NCBI RefSeq assembly: GCF_039904985.1
Contig: NZ_CP157005.1
Coordinates: 1,054,001 to 1,118,000 of the forward strand
Direction of reading: 5' to 3'
Origin: Methylomonas sp. AM2-LC
Lineage (GTDB): Bacteria; Pseudomonadota; Gammaproteobacteria; Methylococcales; Methylomonadaceae
Length of the DNA stretch: 64,000 bases
The position numbers and the translations under genes were made by a program. Under the pieces are notes generated by a model. That model did no database searches. It worked only from the letters and a program-made list of their open reading frames with translations, and was not told the origin of the DNA. Shown here in pieces: positions 1 through 12,000 of the stretch (position 1 is its first letter; every line of letters starts with the position of its first letter).

Positions 1-3000
1 CAGGTTGCAGCATTGAGCACCTCGGTTGTTCGTGCGATGACCACCGCCCAAATTGCGGCTCTAACCACCGATGAAATAGGAAATGGCCTGACCAGTGCGC
101 AAATTGCAGCCTTGACTACTACGCAAATTGCAGCCTTAACCACTAATGAAATTGCCAATGGCTTGTCAACTGCACAAATTGCAGCCATTACCAGCACACA
201 GGTAGCGGCTTTAACCACCAGTCAATTGGTGTCACTGACTACGGATCAAATAGCAGTGTTGAGTACAGCAGACTTACGCGCTTTAAGTACTGCGCAAATT
301 GCCGCTTTGACCACCAACGAAATCGCCAACGGTTTGACTACCGCGCAAGTTGCGGCATTAACTAGCACTCAAGCAGCGGCTTTGACCACCAGTCAGTTAG
401 TCAAGTTGACTACCGATCAGATTGCTGCATTGAGTACTTCGGTTGTGCGCGCTTTAACTACCGCCCAAATTGCGGCTCTAACAACCGATGAAATCGCCAA
501 TGGTCTTACTACGGCGCAAATTGCGGCATTGACTACTACGCAAATTGCAGCATTAACGACTAATGAAATCGCCAATGGATTGTCAACTGCGCAAATTGCA
601 GCGATTACTAGCGTACAAGTGTCCGCTTTAACCACCAGTCAGTTGACTACTCTGACTACGGATCAGATAGCGGTGCTGAGTACGGGAGACTTACGGGCTT
701 TAACGACTACGCAAATTGCAGCTCTGACCACCAATGAAATTGCCAATGGCTTAACGAGCTCACAATTTGCAGCACTGACAAGCAACCAGATAGCCGCTTT
801 GACAACCAGTCAGTTAATAAAACTGACTACCGATCAGGTTGCGGCATTGAGTACTTCGGTGCTACGTGCTTTGACCACCGCGCAAATCGCTGCACTGACG
901 ACCAATGAAGTTGCGAATGGCCTAACTACGGCGCAAATTGCGGCCTTGACTACTACGCAAATTGCCGCCTTAACCACCAACGAAATTGCTAATGGATTGT
1001 CAACTGCACAAATCGCTGCCATTACCAGCGCACAAGTAGCTGCTTTAACCACCAGTCAATTGGTGTCACTGACTACCGATCAAATAGCAGTGTTGAGTAC
1101 AGCAGACTTACGCGCTTTAAGTACTGCGCAAATTGCTGCCTTAACCACCAATGAAATCGCCAGTGGTTTGACTACGGCGCAAATTGCAGCGCTAACTAGC
1201 AGTCAGGCCAGCGCTCTTACCACCAGTCAGTTGATTAAACTAAGTACTGATCAGGTAGCATCATTAACGACTTCTTTACTACGTGCATTGACCACCGCTC
1301 AATTTGCGGCGCTAACAACTGATCAAATTGCAAATGGTTTGACCACCGCACAAATTGCGGCTTTAACCACAACTCAAATTGCGGCTTTAACCACTAATGA
1401 AATTGCCAACGGTTTATCAACTGCACAAATTGCAGCCATCACCAGTTCACAGGTACCGGGTTTAACCAGCAGTCAGTTGATGTCTCTTACTACAGACCAA
1501 TTAGCTGGGCTGAGTACAGCAGACTTACGCGCTTTAAGTACTGCGCAAATTGCCGCGTTGACTACCAATCAAATTGCCAATGGTTTAACTACTGCACAAA
1601 TTGCTGCACTCACCAGTAGTCAGGCAGCAGCCTTAACCACCAGTCAAGTAGCTAATTTGACTACGGATCAAATCATTGCGCTTACAACCACGGATGTGCA
1701 TAGTCTGACTACAGCGCAAATTGCCGCTCTGACTACTAATGAAATAGCGAATGGTTTAACTTCGGCACAGATTGTCGCCTTAACTTCTACGCAAATTGCC
1801 GCTCTGACTACTAATGAAATAGCGAATGGTCTATCAACGACACAAATAGCTGCTTTAACAAGTATTCAAGTTCCTGCCTTAACGACAGCCCAGCTGATTA
1901 ATTTGACCACTAACCAGTTGGCTGTTTTGAATACTCAAGCTCTAAGAGCATTAACAACCTCACAAATTCAGGCTTTAACCACCAATGAAATTGCTAACGG
2001 TCTAACCACGACACAAATAGCCGCGTTGACGACTACACAAATCGCTGCCTTGACTACTAGCCAATTGGCAAATTTGACTGCATTTACTGCAGATCAATTG
2101 ATTGTAATGAGTACAGCTGAACTACGTGCACTGACTACAGCCCAAATTGCATCATTAACAACCAACGAAATTGCGAATGGTCTCAGTACTGCACAGATTG
2201 CAGCATTAACCACTACACAAATTGCCGCTTTGACGACTAATGAAATTGCAAATGGTCTAACTACAACTCAGATTGCTGCCTTAACTAGTAGTCAGCTAAC
2301 CAGTTTGACGACTAATCAGTTAGTGAGCCTGAGTACTGATCAATTGTCATCGTTGAGCACAACCGCCTTGCGAGCATTGACTACTGCGCAAATTGCGGCC
2401 TTAACCACTAATGATGTGGCAAATGGCCTGACAACGATGCAGATTGCAGCTCTTACTAGCAACCAGGCAGCAGCCTTGACTACCAATCAGCTGATTAATC
2501 TTGGTACAGATCAGATTGCCTCATTGACTACCACAGATATACGTGCGCTCACAACTGCACAAATTGCAGCATTGACCACCGATGAAATAGCCAATGGTCT
2601 GACCACTGCGCAAATTCAAGCCTTGACCAGCACGCAAATCGCAGCCTTGACCACCAAAGAAATAGCCAATGGTCTGAGCACTGACCTGATAGCGGCACTG
2701 ACTACATTACAAGTGGCTGCGCTGACCACCAGTCAATTGATCAGTTTGACCACCGATCAAATAGCGGCTGTTAGCACTGTTGATCTACGAGCATTAAGTA
2801 CGGCGCAAATTGCGGCCTTAACCACCAATCAAGTGGCCAATGGTTTAACAACCACGCAAATAGCCGCGTTGACCAGCAGTCAGGCCAGTGCTTTGACCAC
2901 CAGTCAGTTAGTGAATCTGACCACTGATCAGATCGCAGTGTTGACGACTGCCGATGTTCGCGCTCTGACAACAGCGCAAGTAGCCGCTTTGAGTACTAAT

Positions 3001-6000
3001 GAAATTGCGAATGGCTTTACTACTGCGCAAATTGCCGCTTTAAGTACAGCACAAATAGCTGCTTTAAGTACTAATGATGTGGCTAATGGGCTAACTACCG
3101 CGCAGATTGCTGCATTGACCACCAATCAGCTCACCAGTTTAACTACCAGTCAGTTAGTCAGCTTGAGTACTGATCAGTTGTCATCCTTAAGTACTGCCGA
3201 TGTACGCGCCCTAACCACGTTGCAACTCGCTGCGTTGACCACCAATAAAGTAGCAAATGGCCTAACTACAACACAAATTGCTGCATTAACCAGTAATCAG
3301 GTCGTAGCTTTGACTACCAGTCAAGTGGTAAACCTCACCACAGATCAGTTAGCAGCATTAAGTACGCTTGATATAAGAGCTCTTACTACCGCACAAGTGG
3401 CGAGTTTGAGTAGTTCTGAAATTGCTAATGGTCTGACCACTGCGCAAATACAAGCGTTGACCAGTACGCAAATCGCGGCTTTGACCACAAATGAAGTGGC
3501 GAATGGACTGACTACTGCGCAAATTGCTGCTCTGACTACCAATCAGCTGACTAGCTTGACAACCAGCCAGTTAGTGAGCTTGACTACAGATCAGCTTTCA
3601 TCATTGAGTACTAATGATGTTCGTGCTTTGACTACTGCTCAGATTGCTGCCTTAACTACTAATGAAATAGCGAATGGTTTGACAACAGCACAAATTGCTG
3701 CTTTGACAAGCATACAATTAGCCGCTTTGACAACCAGCCAATTAATTAACTTAAGTACAGATCAGGTTGCTGCTCTCAGTACTGCCAATGTTCGTGGGCT
3801 AAATACTTTGCAAATAGCGGCGCTGACGACGGATGAAATTTCTAATGGTCTAACCACTGCGCAAATACAAGCGTTGACCAGCACGCAAATCGCAGCCTTG
3901 ACCACCAAAGAAATCGCCAATGGCCTGAGTACTGACCTGATAGCGGCGCTAACCACTTTACAAGTGGCTGCGCTGACCACCAGTCAGCTGATCAGTCTGA
4001 CCACCGATCAAATAGCGGCTGTTAGCACTGCTGATCTGCACGCATTAAGTACGGCGCAAATTGCGGCCTTAACCACCAATCAAGTGGCTAATGGTTTAAC
4101 AACCACGCAAATAGCGGCGTTGACCAGCAGTCAGGCCAGTGCTTTGACCACCAGTCAGTTAGTGAATCTGACCACAGATCAGATCGCAGTATTGACGACT
4201 GCCGATGTACGCGCACTGACCACGGCACAAATCGCGGCGCTGACCACCGACGAAATTGCCAATGGTCTGACCACTGCGCAAATACAAGCACTGAGCACGA
4301 CGCAAATAGCGGCCTTAACCACTAAAGAAATTGCCAATGGTCTGAGTACAGCGCAAATAGCGGCATTGACCACCAATCAGCTCACCAGTTTGACGACCAG
4401 TCAGTTAGTCAGCTTGAGTACGGATCAGTTGTCATCCTTAAGTACTGCCGATGTACGCGCCCTCACCACGCTGCAACTCGCTGCATTGACCACCAATCAA
4501 GTGACGAATGGCCTGAGCACCGACCAAATTGCCGCACTGAACAGTGCGCAAGTGGTTGCGCTGACCACCAGTCAGTTGGTTAACTTGAGTACCGATCAAA
4601 TCGCTGCATTGAGCACGGCGGATGTCAGAGCGTTGACCACGGCGCAAATAGCTACACTGACCACCAATGAAATTGCTAATGGCCTAACCACTGCGCAAAT
4701 ACAAGCGTTGACCAGTACGCAAATCGCGGCATTGACCACCAAAGAAATAGCCAATGGTCTGACCACCGATCTGATAGCGGCACTGACCACGGTACAAGTA
4801 CCTGCGCTGACCACCAGCCAGTTGATCAGTCTGACCACCGATCAAGTCGCGGTGTTGAGTACTGCGGATGTACGTAATTTGACCACGGCGCAAATAGCCG
4901 CCTTGACCACCAATCAAGTGGCGAATGGCTTAACCACCGATCAAATTGCAGTACTGACCAGCAGTCAGGTAGCGGCATTGACGACCAGCCAGTTGGTGAA
5001 CCTGACGACTGATCAGATTGCGGCGTTGAATACCGCGGATGTACGAGCGCTGACCACCGCGCAAATAGCGGCGCTGACGACGGATGAAATTTCTAATGGT
5101 CTAACCACTGCGCAAATACAAGTCTTGACTAGCACGCAAATCGCAGCCTTGACCACCAAAGAAATCGCCAATGGCCTGAGTACTGACCTGATAGCGGCGC
5201 TAACCACTTTACAAGTGGCTGCGCTGACCACCAGTCAGCTGATCAGTCTGACCACCGATCAAATAGCGGCTGTTAGCACTGCTGATCTGCACGCATTAAG
5301 TACGGCGCAAATTGCGGCCTTAACCACCAATCAAGTGGCTAATGGTTTAACAACCACGCAAATAGCGGCGTTGACCAGCAGTCAGGCCAGTGCTTTGACC
5401 ACCAGTCAGTTAGTGAATCTGACCACAGATCAGATCGCAGTATTGACGACTGCCGATGTACGCGCACTGACCACGGCACAAATCGCGGCGCTGACCACCG
5501 ACGAAATTGCCAATGGTCTGACCACTGCGCAAATACAAGCACTGAGCACGACGCAAATAGCGGCCTTAACCACTAAAGAAATTGCCAATGGTCTGAGTAC
5601 AGCGCAAATAGCGGCATTGACCACCAATCAGCTCACCAGTTTGACGACCAGTCAGTTAGTCAGCTTGAGTACGGATCAGTTGTCATCCTTAAGTACTGCC
5701 GATGTACGCGCCCTCACCACGCTGCAACTCGCTGCATTGACCACCAATCAAGTGACGAATGGCCTGAGCACCGACCAAATTGCCGCACTGAACAGTGCGC
5801 AAGTGGTTGCGCTGACCACCAGTCAGTTGGTTAACTTGAGTACCGATCAAATCGCTGCATTGAGCACGGCGGATGTCAGAGCGTTGACCACGGCGCAAAT
5901 AGCTACACTGACCACCAATGAAATTGCTAATGGCCTAACCACTGCGCAAATACAAGCGTTGACCAGTACGCAAATCGCGGCATTGACCACCAAAGAAATA

Positions 6001-9000
6001 GCCAATGGTCTGACCACCGATCTGATAGCGGCACTGACCACGGTACAAGTACCTGCGCTGACCACCAGCCAGTTGATCAGTCTGACCACCGATCAAGTCG
6101 CGGTGTTGAGTACTGCGGATGTACGTAATTTGACCACGGCGCAAATAGCCGCCTTGACCACCAATCAAGTGGCGAATGGCTTAACCACCGATCAAATTGC
6201 AGTACTGACCAGCAGTCAGGTAGCGGCATTGACGACCAGCCAGTTGGTGAACCTGACGACTGATCAGATTGCGGCGTTGAATACCGCGGATGTACGAGCG
6301 CTGACCACCGCGCAAATAGCGGCGCTGACGACGGATGAAATTTCTAATGGTCTAACCACTGCGCAAATACAAGTCTTGACTAGCACGCAAATCGCAGCCT
6401 TGACCACCAAAGAAATCGCCAATGGCCTGAGTACTGACCTGATAGCGGCGCTAACCACTTTACAAGTGGCTGCGCTGACCACCAGTCAGCTGATCAGTCT
6501 GACCACCGATCAAATAGCGGCTGTTAGCACTGCTGATCTGCACGCATTAAGTACGGCGCAAATTGCGGCCTTAACCACCAATCAAGTGGCTAATGGTTTA
6601 ACAACCACGCAAATAGCGGCGTTGACCAGCAGTCAGGCCAGTGCTTTGACCACCAGTCAGTTAGTGAATCTGACCACAGATCAGATCGCAGTATTGACGA
6701 CTGCCGATGTACGCGCACTGACCACGGCACAAATCGCGGCGCTGACCACCGACGAAATTGCCAATGGTCTGACCACTGCGCAAATACAAGCACTGAGCAC
6801 GACGCAAATAGCGGCCTTAACCACTAAAGAAATTGCCAATGGTCTGAGTACAGCGCAAATAGCGGCATTGACCACCAATCAGCTCACCAGTTTGACGACC
6901 AGTCAGTTAGTCAGCTTGAGTACGGATCAGTTGTCATCCTTAAGTACTGCCGATGTACGCGCCCTCACCACGCTGCAACTCGCTGCATTGACCACCAATC
7001 AAGTGACGAATGGCCTGAGCACCGACCAAATTGCCGCACTGAACAGTGCGCAAGTGGTTGCGCTGACCACCAGTCAGTTGGTTAACTTGAGTACCGATCA
7101 AATCGCTGCATTGAGCACGGCGGATGTCAGAGCGTTGACCACGGCGCAAATAGCTACACTGACCACCAATGAAATTGCTAATGGCCTAACCACTGCGCAA
7201 ATACAAGCGTTGACCAGTACGCAAATCGCGGCATTGACCACCAAAGAAATAGCCAATGGTCTGACCACCGATCTGATAGCGGCACTGACCACGGTACAAG
7301 TACCTGCGCTGACCACCAGCCAGTTGATCAGTCTGACCACCGATCAAGTCGCGGTGTTGAGTACTGCGGATGTACGTAATTTGACCACGGCGCAAATAGC
7401 CGCCTTGACCACCAATCAAGTGGCGAATGGCTTAACCACCGATCAAATTGCAGTACTGACCAGCAGTCAGGTAGCGGCATTGACGACCAGCCAGTTGGTG
7501 AACCTGACGACTGATCAGATTGCGGCGTTGAATACCGCGGATGTACGAGCGCTGACCACCGCGCAAATAGCGGCGCTGACGACGGATGAAATTTCTAATG
7601 GTCTAACCACTGCGCAAATACAAGTCTTGACTAGCACGCAAATCGCAGCCTTGACCACCAAAGAAATCGCCAATGGCCTGAGTACTGACCTGATAGCGGC
7701 GCTAACCACTTTACAAGTGGCTGCGCTGACCACCAGTCAGCTGATCAGTCTGACCACCGATCAAATAGCGGCTGTTAGCACTGCTGATCTGCACGCATTA
7801 AGTACGGCGCAAATTGCGGCCTTAACCACCAATCAAGTGGCTAATGGTTTAACAACCACGCAAATAGCGGCGTTGACCAGCAGTCAGGCCAGTGCTTTGA
7901 CCACCAGTCAGTTAGTGAATCTGACCACAGATCAGATCGCAGTATTGACGACTGCCGATGTACGCGCACTGACCACGGCACAAATCGCGGCGCTGACCAC
8001 CGACGAAATTGCCAATGGTCTGACCACTGCGCAAATACAAGCACTGAGCACGACGCAAATAGCGGCCTTAACCACTAAAGAAATTGCCAATGGTCTGAGT
8101 ACAGCGCAAATAGCGGCATTGACCACCAATCAGCTCACCAGTTTGACGACCAGTCAGTTAGTCAGCTTGAGTACGGATCAGTTGTCATCCTTAAGTACTG
8201 CCGATGTACGCGCCCTCACCACGCTGCAACTCGCTGCATTGACCACCAATCAAGTGACGAATGGCCTGAGCACCGACCAAATTGCCGCACTGAACAGTGC
8301 GCAAGTGGTTGCGCTGACCACCAGTCAGTTGGTTAACTTGAGTACCGATCAAATCGCTGCATTGAGCACGGCGGATGTCAGAGCGTTGACCACGGCGCAA
8401 ATAGCTACACTGACCACCAATGAAATTGCTAATGGCCTAACCACTGCGCAAATACAAGCGTTGACCAGTACGCAAATCGCGGCATTGACCACCAAAGAAA
8501 TAGCCAATGGTCTGACCACCGATCTGATAGCGGCACTGACCACGGTACAAGTACCTGCGCTGACCACCAGCCAGTTGATCAGTCTGACCACCGATCAAGT
8601 CGCGGTGTTGAGTACTGCGGATGTACGTAATTTGACCACGGCGCAAATAGCCGCCTTGACCACCAATCAAGTGGCGAATGGCTTAACCACCGATCAAATT
8701 GCAGTACTGACCAGCAGTCAGGTAGCGGCATTGACGACCAGCCAGTTGGTGAACCTGACGACTGATCAGATTGCGGCGTTGAATACCGCGGATGTACGAG
8801 CGCTGACCACCGCGCAAATAGCGGCGCTGACGACGGATGAAATTTCTAATGGTCTAACCACTGCGCAAATACAAGTCTTGACTAGCACGCAAATCGCAGC
8901 CTTGACCACCAAAGAAATCGCCAATGGCCTGAGTACTGACCTGATAGCGGCGCTAACCACTTTACAAGTGGCTGCGCTGACCACCAGTCAGCTGATCAGT

Positions 9001-12000
9001 CTGACCACCGATCAAATAGCGGCTGTTAGCACTGCTGATCTGCACGCATTAAGTACGGCGCAAATTGCGGCCTTAACCACCAATCAAGTGGCTAATGGTT
9101 TAACAACCACGCAAATAGCGGCGTTGACCAGCAGTCAGGCCAGTGCTTTGACCACCAGTCAGTTAGTGAATCTGACCACAGATCAGATCGCAGTATTGAC
9201 GACTGCCGATGTACGCGCACTGACCACGGCACAAATCGCGGCGCTGACCACCGACGAAATCGCCAATGGTCTGACCACTGCGCAAATACAAGCACTGAGC
9301 ACGACGCAAATAGCGGCCTTAACCACTAAAGAAATTGCCAATGGTCTGAGTACAGCGCAAATAGCGGCATTGACCACCAATCAGCTCACCAGTTTGACGA
9401 CCAGTCAGTTAGTCAGCTTGAGTACGGATCAGTTGTCATCCTTAAGTACTGCCGATGTACGCGCCCTCACCACGCTGCAACTCGCTGCATTGACCACCAA
9501 TCAAGTGACGAATGGCCTGAGCACCGACCAAATTGCCGCACTGAACAGTGCGCAAGTGGTTGCGCTGACCACCAGTCAGTTGGTTAACTTGAGTACCGAT
9601 CAAATCGCTGCATTGAGCACGGCGGATGTCAGAGCGTTGACCACGGCGCAAATAGCTACACTGACCACCAATGAAATTGCTAATGGCCTAACCACTGCGC
9701 AAATACAAGCGTTGACCAGTACGCAAATCGCGGCATTGACCACCAAAGAAATAGCCAATGGTCTGACCACCGATCTGATAGCGGCACTGACCACGGTACA
9801 AGTACCTGCGCTGACCACCAGCCAGTTGATCAGTCTGACCACCGATCAAGTCGCGGTGTTGAGTACTGCGGATGTACGTAATTTGACCACGGCGCAAATA
9901 GCCGCCTTGACCACCAATCAAGTGGCGAATGGCTTAACCACCGATCAAATTGCAGTACTGACCAGCAGTCAGGTAGCGGCATTGACGACCAGCCAGTTGG
10001 TGAACCTGACGACTGATCAGATTGCGGCGTTGAATACCGCGGATGTACGAGCGCTGACCACCGCGCAAATAGCGGCGCTGACGACGGATGAAATTTCTAA
10101 TGGTCTAACCACTGCGCAAATACAAGTCTTGACTAGCACGCAAATCGCAGCCTTGACCACCAAAGAAATCGCCAATGGCCTGAGTACTGACCTGATAGCG
10201 GCGCTAACCACTTTACAAGTGGCTGCGCTGACCACCAGTCAGCTGATCAGTCTGACCACCGATCAAATAGCGGCTGTTAGCACTGCTGATCTGCACGCAT
10301 TAAGTACGGCGCAAATTGCGGCCTTAACCACCAATCAAGTGGCTAATGGTTTAACAACCACGCAAATAGCGGCGTTGACCAGCAGTCAGGCCAGTGCTTT
10401 GACCACCAGTCAGTTAGTGAATCTGACCACAGATCAGATCGCAGTATTGACGACTGCCGATGTACGCGCACTGACCACGGCACAAATCGCGGCGCTGACC
10501 ACCGACGAAATTGCCAATGGTCTGACCACTGCGCAAATACAAGCACTGAGCACGACGCAAATAGCGGCCTTAACCACTAAAGAAATTGCCAATGGTCTGA
10601 GTACAGCGCAAATAGCGGCATTGACCACCAATCAGCTCACCAGTTTGACGACCAGTCAGTTAGTCAGCTTGAGTACGGATCAGTTGTCATCCTTAAGTAC
10701 TGCCGATGTACGCGCCCTCACCACGCTGCAACTCGCTGCATTGACCACCAATCAAGTGACGAATGGCCTGAGCACCGACCAAATTGCCGCACTGAACAGT
10801 GCGCAAGTGGTTGCGCTGACCACCAGTCAGTTGGTTAACTTGAGTACCGATCAAATCGCTGCATTGAGCACGGCGGATGTCAGAGCGTTGACCACGGCGC
10901 AAATAGCTACACTGACCACCAATGAAATTGCTAATGGCCTAACCACTGCGCAAATACAAGCGTTGACCAGTACGCAAATCGCGGCATTGACCACCAAAGA
11001 AATAGCCAATGGTCTGACCACCGATCTGATAGCGGCACTGACCACGGTACAAGTACCTGCGCTGACCACCAGCCAGTTGATCAGTCTGACCACCGATCAA
11101 GTCGCGGTGTTGAGTACTGCGGATGTACGTAATTTGACCACGGCGCAAATAGCCGCCTTGACCACCAATCAAGTGGCGAATGGCTTAACCACCGATCAAA
11201 TTGCAGTACTGACCAGCAGTCAGGTAGCGGCATTGACGACCAGCCAGTTGGTGAACCTGACGACTGATCAGATTGCGGCGTTGAATACCGCGGATGTACG
11301 AGCGCTGACCACCGCGCAAATAGCGGCGCTGACGACGGATGAAATTTCTAATGGTCTAACCACTGCGCAAATACAAGTCTTGACTAGCACGCAAATCGCA
11401 GCCTTGACCACCAAAGAAATCGCCAATGGCCTGAGTACTGACCTGATAGCGGCGCTAACCACTTTACAAGTGGCTGCGCTGACCACCAGTCAGCTGATCA
11501 GTCTGACCACCGATCAAATAGCGGCTGTTAGCACTGCTGATCTGCACGCATTAAGTACGGCGCAAATTGCGGCCTTAACCACCAATCAAGTGGCTAATGG
11601 TTTAACAACCACGCAAATAGCGGCGTTGACCAGCAGTCAGGCCAGTGCTTTGACCACCAGTCAGTTAGTGAATCTGACCACAGATCAGATCGCAGTATTG
11701 ACGACTGCCGATGTACGCGCACTGACCACGGCACAAATCGCGGCGCTGACCACCGACGAAATTGCTAATGGTCTGACCACTGCGCAAATACAAGCACTGA
11801 GCACGACGCAAATAGCGGCTTTGACGACCAATGAAGTGACAAATGGTCTGACCACTACACAGATAGCAATATTGACTACCAATCAGGCTCAAGCCTTGAC
11901 TACTAGTCAGTTAGTGAAACTGAGCACGGATCAACTGAGCGCATTGAGTACGGCTGATATTAGGTCGTTGACTACAGCACAAGTTGTAGCTTTAAGTACT

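Noticed and set aside
3810..11819. CRISPR-like array
   Set aside because: The repeats are 1,251 bp, contiguous and protein-coding in frame, with no spacers.
417..11892. Many open frames of 60-80 codons on the minus strand (and other frames) within the giant gene
   Set aside because: They recur with the same periods as the plus-strand repeats and reflect its low-complexity codon use; none has its own start region or a recognisable protein.
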